64,000 nucleotides of DNA. Source: Mycolicibacterium frederiksbergense (GTDB lineage Bacteria > Actinomycetota > Actinomycetes > Mycobacteriales > Mycobacteriaceae). The stretch lies in contig NZ_JARXVE010000003.1 in NCBI RefSeq assembly GCF_029893345.1, positions 744,001 to 808,000 on the forward strand, written 5' to 3'. Under the pieces are notes generated by a model that was given only the letters and a program-made list of their open reading frames with translations, made no database searches and was not told where the DNA came from. Of this stretch, positions 40,451 to 48,467 are shown in pieces. The translations under genes were made by a program, and so were the position numbers. The number at the start of each line of letters is the position of its first letter. Position 1 is the first letter of the stretch.

Positions 40451-41212
40451 CTACCGTCTAAACAGCTTGTTGCCCAACCACACAATCGGGTCGTACTTGC
40501 GGTCCGCGACGCGTTCCTTCATCGGGATCAGCGCGTTGTCGGTGATCTTGATGTTCTCCGGGCAGACCTCGGTGCAGCATTTGGTGATGTTGCAGTAGCC
40601 CAGCCCGAACTCGTCTTGAGCCATGTCCTTGCGATCCAGAACATCGAGCGGGTGCATGTCCAACTCGGCGATGCGCATGTGGAACCGCGGTCCGGCGAAC
40701 GCCTCCTTGTTCTCTTCGTGATCACGCACCACGTGGCACACGTTCTGACACAGGAAGCACTCGATGCACTTGCGGAACTCCTGGCTGCGCTCGACATCCT
40801 GCTGCTGCATCCGGTATTCGCCGGGCTGCAGATCCTTCGGCGGTGTGAACGACGGGATCTGGCGTGCTTTTTCGTAATTGAACGACACGTCGGTGACCAG
40901 GTCGCGCATCACCGGGAAGGTCCGCAGCGGCGTCACGGTCACCGTCTCGGACGGGTCGAACGTCGACATCCGGGTCATGCACATCAGCCGCGGGCGGCCG
41001 TTGATCTCCGCCGAGCAGGATCCGCACTTGCCGGCCTTGCAGTTCCACCGCACCGCCAGATCCGGGGTCTGGGTGGCCTGCAACCGGTGGATGATGTCGA
41101 GCACCACCTCACCGTCGTTCACCTCGACGGTGTAGTCCTGCAACCCGCCTCCGGTGTCGTCGCCGCGCCAGACCCGCAGGTTCGCGTTGTACGTTCCGGT
41201 CGCTCCTGCCAT
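40451..41212 (-). CDS. sdhB: Succinate dehydrogenase 1 iron-sulfur subunit
   Basis: A 253-residue SdhB/FrdB protein. The N-terminal [2Fe-2S] ferredoxin domain has CKAGKCGSC and a later Cys in LMC. The C-terminal domain has CIECFLCQNVC and CNITKCCTEVCP for the [4Fe-4S] and [3Fe-4S] clusters. It transfers electrons from SdhA to the membrane subunit. Its ATG lies one base after the sdhA stop (TGA-G-ATG), so the two are coupled. It matches remembered Rv0247c. Confidence 0.95.
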   Translation of the reverse strand: MAGATGTYNANLRVWRGDDTGGGLQDYTVEVNDGEVVLDIIHRLQATQTPDLAVRWNCKAGKCGSCSAEINGRPRLMCMTRMSTFDPSETVTVTPLRTFPVMRDLVTDVSFNYEKARQIPSFTPPKDLQPGEYRMQQQDVERSQEFRKCIECFLCQNVCHVVRDHEENKEAFAGPRFHMRIAELDMHPLDVLDRKDMAQDEFGLGYCNITKCCTEVCPENIKITDNALIPMKERVADRKYDPIVWLGNKLFRR

Positions 41213-41213
41213 C

Positions 41214-43121
41214 TCAGCTCTTCCGTTCGGGGTGTGCGGTCAATTCGCCGTTGGTGTAATACTTTTCGAGTTCAGACAGTTCGAAGGTGGCCAGCAGGTC
41301 TTCCCGCATCGGCACCTGCTTTTCCGGCGTCACCGTCACATCCGGCACCACCTGATCATCGCCGTCCGTGCGGCACACCAGCAGGGTGTTGCGCCAGTCG
41401 GCGTCCATGTCCGGATAGTCGTCGCGGGTGTGCCCGCCCCGGCTCTCGGTCCGGGCCAGCGCGGCCTTGGCCACACACTCGCTGACCAGCAGCATGTTGC
41501 GCATGTCGATGGCCAGGTGCCAACCCGGGTTGAAGACGCGACCGCCCTCGACGCTGACGTTGTGCACCCGGGTCCGCAGCTCGGCGAGCTTGGCCAGTGC
41601 TTCCTCGATCTCTTCGGCCTTGCGGATGATGCCGACTAGGTCGTTCATGCACTGCTGAAGTTCGGCGTGCAGGGTGTACGGATTCTCCGGATGCGCGTGG
41701 GATTCGAACGGCGCCAAGGCCAGTTGGGTGGCCTCGATGATGGCGGCCTCCGATACAGCGGGCCGTTCGTGCAGCGCCGCGACGTAATCGGCAGCGCCGA
41801 GGCCGGCCCGGCGGCCGAACACCAACAGGTCCGAAAGCGAGTTGCCGCCCAGCCGGTTCGAGCCGTGCATGCCACCCGAGCACTCACCGGCGGCGAACAG
41901 CCCGGGGGTGGCGGCGCCGCCGGTATCGGGATCCACCTCGATACCGCCCATCACGTAGTGGCAGGTGGGGCCGACTTCCATCTCGTCCTTGGTGATGTCG
42001 ACCTCGGCCAGCTCCATGAACTGGTGGTACATCGACGGCAGCCGGCGCTTGATCTCCTCGGTGGGCATGCGCGAGGCGATGTCGAGGTACACCCCGCCGT
42101 GTGGCGAGCCGCGGCCCGCCTTGACCTCGGAGTTGATCGCCCGGGCCACCTCGTCGCGGGGGAGCAGGTCAGGGGTGCGCCGTGCGGAGTCGTTGTCCTT
42201 GAGCCACTGGTCGGCTTCCTCCTCGGTTTCGGCGTACTGGCCTTTGAACACCGGGGGGATGTAGTCGAACATGAACCGCTTGCCCTCGGAGTTCTTCAGC
42301 ACTCCGCCGTCACCGCGGACACCCTCGGTGACCAGGATGCCCTTCACCGACAGCGGCCAGACCATGCCGGTCGGATGGAACTGGATGAACTCCATGTTGA
42401 TCAGGCCGGACCCGGCCCGCAGGGCCAGGGCATGGCCGTCGCCGGTGTACTCCCAGGAGTTCGACGACACCTTGAACGATTTGCCGATGCCGCCGGTGGC
42501 CAGCACGATCGCGGGGGCCTCGAACAGCACGAAGTTGCCGGTTTCGCGGTAGTAGCCGAAGGCCCCGGCGATCCGGTCGCCATCTTTGATCAGATCGGTG
42601 ATCGAGCACTCGTGGAAGACCTTGATCCGGGCCTCGTAGTCACCGAGCTCGGCCTTGTCCTCCTGTTGCAGCGAGACGATCTTCTGCTGCAGGGTGCGGA
42701 TGATCTCCAGGCCGGTGCGGTCACCGACGTGGGCCAGCCGCGGATAGGTGTGGCCGCCGAAGTTGCGCTGGCTGATCCGGCCGTCCTTGGTCCGGTCGAA
42801 CAGCGCGCCGTAGGTCTCCAGCTCCCAGACCCGGTCGGGGGCTTCCTGCGCGTGCAGTTCGGCCATCCGCCAGTTGTTCAGGAATTTGCCGCCGCGCATG
42901 GTGTCACCGAAGTGCACCTGCCAGGAGTCCTTGGTGTTGACGTTGCGCATGGCCGCCGCGCAGCCGCCCTCGGCCATCACGGTGTGGGCCTTGCCGAATA
43001 ACGACTTGGTCACCACCGCCACCCGCAGGCCGCGTTCGCGGGCCTCGATCACCGCGCGCAGACCCGCCCCGCCGGCACCGATCACGACAACGTCGTAGGA
43101 GTGCCGTTCTAGCTCACCCAT
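41214..43121 (-). CDS. sdhA: Succinate dehydrogenase 1 flavoprotein subunit
   Basis: A 635-residue flavoprotein. The FAD Rossmann motif is VVVIGAGGAGLRAVIEA at the N-terminus, and the segment with the His that binds FAD covalently is KAHTVMAEGGCAAA. Substrate-site motifs include HPTGMVWP and HGSNRLGGNSLSDLLVFGRRAG near the C-terminal third. It oxidises succinate to fumarate. Second gene of sdhCAB; matches Rv0248c. Regulation is not visible beyond an inverted repeat (43159-43179) in the 61-bp gap after sdhC. Confidence 0.95.
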   Translation of the reverse strand: MGELERHSYDVVVIGAGGAGLRAVIEARERGLRVAVVTKSLFGKAHTVMAEGGCAAAMRNVNTKDSWQVHFGDTMRGGKFLNNWRMAELHAQEAPDRVWELETYGALFDRTKDGRISQRNFGGHTYPRLAHVGDRTGLEIIRTLQQKIVSLQQEDKAELGDYEARIKVFHECSITDLIKDGDRIAGAFGYYRETGNFVLFEAPAIVLATGGIGKSFKVSSNSWEYTGDGHALALRAGSGLINMEFIQFHPTGMVWPLSVKGILVTEGVRGDGGVLKNSEGKRFMFDYIPPVFKGQYAETEEEADQWLKDNDSARRTPDLLPRDEVARAINSEVKAGRGSPHGGVYLDIASRMPTEEIKRRLPSMYHQFMELAEVDITKDEMEVGPTCHYVMGGIEVDPDTGGAATPGLFAAGECSGGMHGSNRLGGNSLSDLLVFGRRAGLGAADYVAALHERPAVSEAAIIEATQLALAPFESHAHPENPYTLHAELQQCMNDLVGIIRKAEEIEEALAKLAELRTRVHNVSVEGGRVFNPGWHLAIDMRNMLLVSECVAKAALARTESRGGHTRDDYPDMDADWRNTLLVCRTDGDDQVVPDVTVTPEKQVPMREDLLATFELSELEKYYTNGELTAHPERKS

Positions 43122-43182
43122 CTAATTCCACTCGCCTTCTCGCATGAATGTACTTGCCGGCCAACGAATTCAGTTGGCCGAG

Positions 43183-44004
43183 TTAGCCGATGAACCTGAG
43201 ATCGGAGATGGTGCCGCTGGCCACCAACATGATGTAGAAGTCGGTGAGAACCAGGGTGCCCAGCGTGATCCAGGCGAACAGCATGTGGCGGGTGTTGAGC
43301 TTGCTCACCTGGGTCCACATCCAGTACCGGACAGGGTGTTTGGAGAAATGCTTGAGCCGGCCGCCGGTGACATGCCGGCAGGAGTGGCAGGACACGGTGT
43401 AGACCCACAGCAAGATGACGTTGCCGGTCAGGATGATGTTGCCGAGGCCGAATCCGAAGCCCGCCGGCGAATGGAACGCGGTGATCGCGTCGTAGGTGTT
43501 GAGCAGGGAGATGAGCACCGCGGCATAGAAAAAGTACCGGTGTGCGTTCTGCACGATCAGCGGAAGTCGGGTCTCCCCGGTGTATTTCGCGTGCGGTTCG
43601 GCTACCGCGCAGGCGGTCGGTGACTGCCACACCGACCGGTAGTACGCCTTGCGGTAGTAGTAACAGGTCAGCCGGAAGGCCAACAGGAACGGCAGTGAGA
43701 TGAACGCCATCGGGATGAACCAGGGCAGCTCGCCGACCCATTGGCCGAGGTGGCTGGATCCCGGCGCGCACGCCGTGCTGATGCACGGCGAATAGAAGGG
43801 CGTCAGGTAGTGGTAATCCTCCACCCAGTACGCGCTGCCCCAGAACGCCCGGACCGTCGCGTAGACGACGAAGGTCGCGAGCCCCAGGTTGGTCAATAGT
43901 GGTGCCTGCCACCACCGGTCGGTCCGTAGGGTGCGTTGGGGGATCTGCGCTCGTGTGGACGAGAAGACCCCCGTCGCCGGACGGTCAGCGGTGGGTGCGC
44001 TCAC
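43183..44004 (-). CDS. sdhC: Succinate dehydrogenase 1 membrane anchor subunit, Rieske-type Cys/His motifs
   Basis: A 273-residue membrane protein with a GTG start at 44004 after AAAGGGAA. About five hydrophobic helices are seen. The motif VSCHSCRHVTGG (about residue 205) and an earlier SPCISTACAPG loop provide Cys and His ligands. Mycobacterial Sdh1 is known to carry an unusual membrane-embedded Rieske-type [2Fe-2S] cluster in this subunit, and these residues fit. It passes electrons to menaquinone. It matches Rv0249c and leads sdhCAB. Confidence 0.88.
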   Translation of the reverse strand: MSAPTADRPATGVFSSTRAQIPQRTLRTDRWWQAPLLTNLGLATFVVYATVRAFWGSAYWVEDYHYLTPFYSPCISTACAPGSSHLGQWVGELPWFIPMAFISLPFLLAFRLTCYYYRKAYYRSVWQSPTACAVAEPHAKYTGETRLPLIVQNAHRYFFYAAVLISLLNTYDAITAFHSPAGFGFGLGNIILTGNVILLWVYTVSCHSCRHVTGGRLKHFSKHPVRYWMWTQVSKLNTRHMLFAWITLGTLVLTDFYIMLVASGTISDLRFIG

Positions 44005-44056
44005 GGTTCCCTTTCTGGGGTTCAGTTGTTTCGGCGGGCGTCAAACACCCGCGAGC

Positions 44057-44353
44057 TCAGCGATATCCGCCAAGGCCCTCGTCGGCGACGTCCTGCCAGA
44101 AGTCGCTCCCGTACTGGGTATCGGGGATGCCGATCTTCTCGCGGGTCTGCTGCTGGCGCGTCACGCCGTGACGCATCTCCAACTCCTCGGCATCGATGTC
44201 CAGGCGCTCTATGTCGTTGAGGATCCGTTCGGCATCATTGACCACGCGGCGCATGGCGGGGGAATCCCCGTACTTGGACGCCAGTGTGGTGACGCAACGA
44301 CGCATATCGCCGATCAGGGCGTGCAGTTCGGAGAACTCAGTGGTGGTGGACAA
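44057..44353 (-). CDS. Small protein leading the sdhCAB operon (Rv0250c-like)
   Basis: A 98-residue soluble protein with a TTG start at 44353 preceded by AGGAGG. It is helical and acidic (ELHALIGDMRRCVTTLASKYG, then DAERILNDIERLDIDAEELEM) and ends GSDFWQDVADEGLGGYR. It lies 52 bp upstream of sdhC in the same direction, as in M. tuberculosis, so it is probably co-transcribed and may assist Sdh1 assembly or stability. No domain of known function was recognised. Confidence 0.8.
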   Translation of the reverse strand: MSTTTEFSELHALIGDMRRCVTTLASKYGDSPAMRRVVNDAERILNDIERLDIDAEELEMRHGVTRQQQTREKIGIPDTQYGSDFWQDVADEGLGGYR

Positions 44354-44463
44354 GTGACCTCCTCGGGCTGAAGGTGTCAGGGCTCACAGTACGACACCCA
44401 ATGCTAGCTACATCACGGAGTTGAGGGTGACACAGATCACGTTACGGATGGAGGTTGGGAACG

Positions 44464-45222
44464 ATGTCTCGACAGAATTTGCAGGAGCAAGCTGCGGCGC
44501 TGCTGGCGATGCACCAGCCCGGAAACCCTGTTGTGCTGCCCACGGTCTGGGATGCGTGGTCGGCCAGGCTGGTGGCGGACGAGGGTTTTTCCGCGCTGAC
44601 GGTCGGCAGCCATCCGGTGGCCGATTCGATCGGCAAGGCGGACGGCGAGGGGATGTCGTTCGACGACCTGTTGACCCGGGTACGTCAGATCACCGCCGCG
44701 GTCGATGTCCCGGTGTCGGTGGATATCGAGTCGGGGTATGGCGAGAGCCCGGCCCGGCTGATCGAGGGTCTCTTGGACGTCGGCGCGGTCGGGTTCAACG
44801 TGGAGGACACCGTGCACCGGGAGGGTAAGCGGCTGCGCAGCGCGGCCGAGCACGCCGAGTTGGTGGGGCAATTGCGCGCGGCGGCCGACGCGGCGGGAGT
44901 GCACATGGTGATCAATGCCCGTACCGATCTGTTCCTGCGCAACGACGGTGACGACGCGGATCGGGTGGATCGGGCGATCGCCCGGCTGTCCGAGGCCGCG
45001 GCCGCGGGTGCGGACTCGTTGTTTCCGCCTGGCCTGCGTGGTGCGGATGGGTTGGGGCGCTTCGTTTCTGAGGTACCGCTCCCGGTGAGCGTGACGGTGC
45101 CGCCGGATACCGCCGATCGCGCCGAGTTGGCCGCGTTGGGCGTGGCGCGGATTACCTTCGGGCCGTTCCTGCAGGCGACGCTGAGCACACGGGCCACGGA
45201 GGTGCTGGGACGCTGGCGGTAG
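44464..45222 (+). CDS. PEP mutase / isocitrate lyase superfamily protein
   Basis: ATG 44464 has GGAGG at 44450 and gives 252 residues. The superfamily barrel is recognisable from LPTVWDAWSARLVADEGFSALTVGS, the metal-binding VSVDIESGYGESP, GFNVEDTVHREGK, and NARTDLFLRN. The usual isocitrate-lyase KKCGH loop is absent, so this belongs to the short oxaloacetate decarboxylase / PEP-mutase-like group. Substrate not predictable. It is divergent from the sdh operon leader. Confidence 0.85.
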   Translation: MSRQNLQEQAAALLAMHQPGNPVVLPTVWDAWSARLVADEGFSALTVGSHPVADSIGKADGEGMSFDDLLTRVRQITAAVDVPVSVDIESGYGESPARLIEGLLDVGAVGFNVEDTVHREGKRLRSAAEHAELVGQLRAAADAAGVHMVINARTDLFLRNDGDDADRVDRAIARLSEAAAAGADSLFPPGLRGADGLGRFVSEVPLPVSVTVPPDTADRAELAALGVARITFGPFLQATLSTRATEVLGRWR

Positions 45223-45345
45223 CCCATTTGGTGGTAGGCCGCTGTGAAAACGCTGCCACCCGTGAGCAGGCTTTTTGCGTCAACTGCCGGTTCTTGACGG
45301 GCGATCTGTGCCAATAATGGCCCACTTGTACGTCGAGCAGGCGGG

Positions 45346-45852
45346 ATGCATGCGATGGGTTGGTGCACAAGGCGCGCGGTGCCGCTGGCGCCCATGGTGG
45401 CGGCAGTCGGTGTGGTGCTCAGTGGGGTCGGCGCGGCGCCTGCCGCGGCGTCGACGGTCGTACCGTTGTCGAATCAGATCCGGGCGTGTGATTTCGTCAA
45501 GCACCTGTTCGTTGGTGGGATGGGTGCCGGCGGCGGCTCTGGTCTGGCCGACATCGGCACCCAGGGTTCGGAGGTGCGCGCCGTGGTGTCCTTGCAATCG
45601 GCCCGGCCGGACACCGACTATCAGGTCAGGCTGATCCAGCTGCCGCGGTCGTCGGCGGCCACGTGTCACCCGGGGGATCCGGGTGTGGCCGGCGCTGTGT
45701 TGCACACCGATGCCAGCGGGACCGCCGCAGTCACGGTCACCGATGCGTTGAACTCGGGAGCGACGGCGGCTTGGGTCATCGTCGAGGGGCCGCCGCCGCC
45801 GGGCCAGATTCGTGGCGAGGTCTACACCTCGGACTTCCCGGCGAAACTTTGA
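45346..45852 (+). CDS. Secreted protein of unknown function
   Basis: A 168-residue protein with a Sec signal peptide (RR, hydrophobic core LAPMVAAVGVVLSGVGAAP, cleavage after AAPAAA). The mature part has two Cys (RACDFVK and ATCHPGD) that could form a disulfide, a Gly-rich stretch, and β-strand patterns. No domain was recognised. A TTGACG (45294) and TAATGG (45315) with a short 15-bp spacer may be the promoter. A strong hairpin follows directly. Confidence 0.7.
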   Translation: MHAMGWCTRRAVPLAPMVAAVGVVLSGVGAAPAAASTVVPLSNQIRACDFVKHLFVGGMGAGGGSGLADIGTQGSEVRAVVSLQSARPDTDYQVRLIQLPRSSAATCHPGDPGVAGAVLHTDASGTAAVTVTDALNSGATAAWVIVEGPPPPGQIRGEVYTSDFPAKL

Positions 45853-45860
45853 CGCATGTG

Positions 45861-45895
45861 AAAGCCGGTGGACCCGAACGGGTTCCACCGGCTTT
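45861..45895 (+). terminator. Hairpin terminator after the secreted-protein gene
   Basis: AAAGCCGGTGGA (45861-45872) pairs perfectly with 45884-45895, and the inside CCCG/CGGG extends the stem with one bulged T. It begins 8 bp past the stop codon. The AAA/TTT ends give a short U run on either strand. Confidence 0.7.
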
Positions 45896-46033
45896 CGGTG
45901 TTGTAGTTACTTGCTGTCGATGGCGATGCGCTGCGGTTCGGCGCCGGCGTATACCGACACCACGCCGGTCTGCTACTCGCTTAACTTGAGTCGGTCACGC
46001 TCATGTTCCCGACCGGCGTTCGCCCTCGGCGAA

Positions 46034-46942
46034 TCAGCGCAGCCGGATTCGAACCGCCAGGGCCGCGCACCCGATGACCGCGGCGCCGCCGAGTGCGGTG
46101 GACCAGGTCAGCCTCTCGTGCAACATCAGCGCCGCCCAGCCGATGGTGAACACCGGCTGGATCAACTGCACCTGGCTCACCTGGGCGATCGGCCCGATGG
46201 CGAGGCCCCGGTACCAGGCGAAGAAGCCCAGATACATGCTGACCACGGCCAGATAGCCGAACGCGGCCCATTGCGCCGCCGTGGCGTGCGGCGGATGGCG
46301 CACCACGTCCACCGCCGTCAGGGCCAGCATCACCGGCGCCGCGACCACCAGGGCCCAGGACACCGTTTGCCAGGCGCCCAGTTCCCGGGCCAGCAACCCG
46401 CCCTCGGCATAGCCGACCGCGGCGGCCAGCACCGCGCCGAACAGCAGCAGGTCTGGCCAGCTCAGGTGGCCGAAGCCGGCGCCGTGCACCATGGCGAACA
46501 CCGTCGCCGCCAGCGCCCCGGCCGTCACCGTCGCCCAGAATGCCAGCGGCGGCCGCTCGTGGCCGCGCAGCACCGCGCACACCGCTGTGGCCGCGGGCAG
46601 CAGCGCGATCACGATGGCGCCGTGACTGGCCGGAACCACCGTGAGTGCATACGAGGTCAGCAGCGGGAAGCCCGCGACGACACCGGCCGCCACCACGGCC
46701 AACCGGGCCCATTGACTGCCCTTGGGCAGCGCCTGCCGGGTCAAGGTCAGCGCGGCCACCGCAAGGGAGGCGGCGCCGACGGCGCGCCCGGCACCGATGA
46801 ACAGTGGGGACAGTCCGCCGGCGGCCAGCCGGGTGAACACCATGGTGAATGAGAACGCCATCACGCCCAGCAATCCCCAGCACAATCCGGCATGCGATAG
46901 CGCAGGCGACAAAGTACCAGTAGCGCTACTCTGATCTAACAT
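46034..46942 (-). CDS. EamA-type (DMT superfamily) transporter
   Basis: From ATG 46942 the protein has 302 residues with ten hydrophobic helices in two EamA repeats (first helix GLCWGLLGVMAFSFTMVF, repeat two from about residue 160). Such carriers export amino acids or metabolites. The ATG overlaps that of the divergent MocR gene within one CATG. A palindrome also lies inside its first codons, so a later start (for example TTG at 46909) is possible. The pairing with a MocR-type regulator suggests amino-acid-related export. Confidence 0.85.
   Translation of the reverse strand: MLDQSSATGTLSPALSHAGLCWGLLGVMAFSFTMVFTRLAAGGLSPLFIGAGRAVGAASLAVAALTLTRQALPKGSQWARLAVVAAGVVAGFPLLTSYALTVVPASHGAIVIALLPAATAVCAVLRGHERPPLAFWATVTAGALAATVFAMVHGAGFGHLSWPDLLLFGAVLAAAVGYAEGGLLARELGAWQTVSWALVVAAPVMLALTAVDVVRHPPHATAAQWAAFGYLAVVSMYLGFFAWYRGLAIGPIAQVSQVQLIQPVFTIGWAALMLHERLTWSTALGGAAVIGCAALAVRIRLR
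46919..46930. promoter_or_regulatory. 12-bp perfect palindrome at the MocR/EamA divergent start
   Basis: AGTAGCGCTACT is perfectly self-complementary and lies 11 bp upstream of the MocR ATG and just inside the annotated 5' end of the transporter gene. This is where an autoregulatory GntR/MocR site is expected; binding is inferred. Confidence 0.4.
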
Positions 46943-48353
46943 GGATAACGATAGCACCGAGCGGATCGTGTCCGCCTTGCGAAAATGGATCGCCACCGCG
47001 CCGCCGGGTGCGCAGCTGCCGTCCAACCGGGTGTTGGTGGCCGAGTACGCGGCCAGTCCGGTCACGGTCGCCAAGGCCATGCGCGCCCTGCGCGGCCTGG
47101 GCCTGGTGGAGAGCAGGCCGGGCGTCGGGACCTTCGTACGCGCGGTACGCGCCGCCCGCCCAGTCGATTACGGCTGGCAGACTGCCGCCCTGCGGTCCCC
47201 GCAGACGCGGATCCCGACTCTGTCGACGCCGCTGCGCAGCGGCGCGCCCGATGCCATCGCCCTGCATTCGGGTTATCCCGCCCGCGAACTCCTGCCCCAG
47301 CGGCTGGTGCGCAGCGCCCTCGCCCGCGCCGCGCGCGGCGACACCGCGGTGCGCCCGGCCGCCGCTGCCGGTCTGCCCGAGCTGCAGGCATGGTTCGCCC
47401 AGGAACTCGCCGAGGCGTTCGGCGCCGCGGTGAGCGCGCCGGCGGCCCGCGATGTGATCGTGCTGCCCGGCAGTCAGAGCGGGCTGAGCTCGATCTTCCG
47501 TGCGCTGGTCGGGGTCGGGCAGCCGATGCTGATCGAATCGCCCAGTTACTGGGGGGCCATCCTCGCCGCGGCCCAGTGCGGTGTGCGGTTGGTGCCGGTG
47601 CCCAGCGGGCCGCGGGGGCCTGATCCCGAAGAGCTCTCACGAGCCTTCGCCGAGACCGGCGCCCGGGTGTTCTATGCGCAGCCAAACTTCGCCAATCCCA
47701 CTGGGGTGCAATGGGGTCCGGAAACCTCCCAGCGGGTGCTGGAGGTGGTCCGGGCGCATGGGGCCTTCCTGATCGAGGACGATTGGGCACATGATTTCGG
47801 CATCGACGCAGCGGTGCGGCCGGTGGCGCCCTCCGACGAGGCCGGTCACGTCATCTATCTGCGTTCGCTGACCAAGAGCGTGTCGCCGTCGATCCGGGTG
47901 GCGGCCCTCGTGGCCAGGGGACCCGCGCGGGACCGGATCCTGGCCGACCGCAGCGCCGAGTCGATGTACGTCAGCGGATTGCTGCAGGCCGCCGCTCTCG
48001 ATGTGGTCACTCAGCCCGCCTGGCGGACCCACCTGCGCGATCTGCGGCATCAGCTGCGGGCCCGGCGTGACCTGCTGATCGCGACCCTGGCCGAACATGC
48101 GCCCAGCGCGCATCTGGAACAGGTGCCCCGCGGTGGACTGCATCTGTGGCTGCGCCTGCCGGAGGCGACGAATCTGGATCGGCTGGTACGCGACTGCGAG
48201 GCCGGTTCGGTACTGGTCGCGCCCGGAACGGAATGGTTTCCCGCCGAACCCTCCGGACCGCATCTGCGGCTCAACTATTCGGGGACCGATCCGCAACGTT
48301 TCGCCGAGGGCGCGCAGGTCATCGGCCAGGCACTGGCCCGCCAGCTCGGGTAG
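46941..48353 (+). CDS. MocR-family regulator (GntR HTH fused to aminotransferase domain)
   Basis: A 470-residue fusion. Residues about 1-75 form a winged helix of the GntR type (SNRVLVAEYAASPVTVAKAMRAL ... VESRPGVGTFV). The rest is a fold-type I PLP aminotransferase domain with FYAQPNFANPTGVQW and the PLP lysine in YLRSLTKSVSPSIR. MocR proteins use PLP or amino-acid adducts as signals and usually control a neighbouring divergent gene, here the EamA transporter. With the start codons overlapping in CATG, at least one transcript should be leaderless. Confidence 0.88.
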   Translation: MDNDSTERIVSALRKWIATAPPGAQLPSNRVLVAEYAASPVTVAKAMRALRGLGLVESRPGVGTFVRAVRAARPVDYGWQTAALRSPQTRIPTLSTPLRSGAPDAIALHSGYPARELLPQRLVRSALARAARGDTAVRPAAAAGLPELQAWFAQELAEAFGAAVSAPAARDVIVLPGSQSGLSSIFRALVGVGQPMLIESPSYWGAILAAAQCGVRLVPVPSGPRGPDPEELSRAFAETGARVFYAQPNFANPTGVQWGPETSQRVLEVVRAHGAFLIEDDWAHDFGIDAAVRPVAPSDEAGHVIYLRSLTKSVSPSIRVAALVARGPARDRILADRSAESMYVSGLLQAAALDVVTQPAWRTHLRDLRHQLRARRDLLIATLAEHAPSAHLEQVPRGGLHLWLRLPEATNLDRLVRDCEAGSVLVAPGTEWFPAEPSGPHLRLNYSGTDPQRFAEGAQVIGQALARQLG

Positions 48354-48467
48354 CCGACCTCACTGTCACGGGATCTCACTTGCGCGGCGCGCGGGCGGTG
48401 AGCACACCGTGATGGACGCTTCACACAGCGCGACATTTCGGCAATATCGGCTTTCTAACCTCGCCCT

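Noticed and set aside
41667-43001. 444-codon + frame opposite sdhA
   Set aside because: Shadow of a highly conserved gene; no recognisable domain.
48354-48467. GlnR box upstream of nirB
   Set aside because: GTCAC and CTCAC half-sites near 48365 do not match the usual spacing and sequence well enough.
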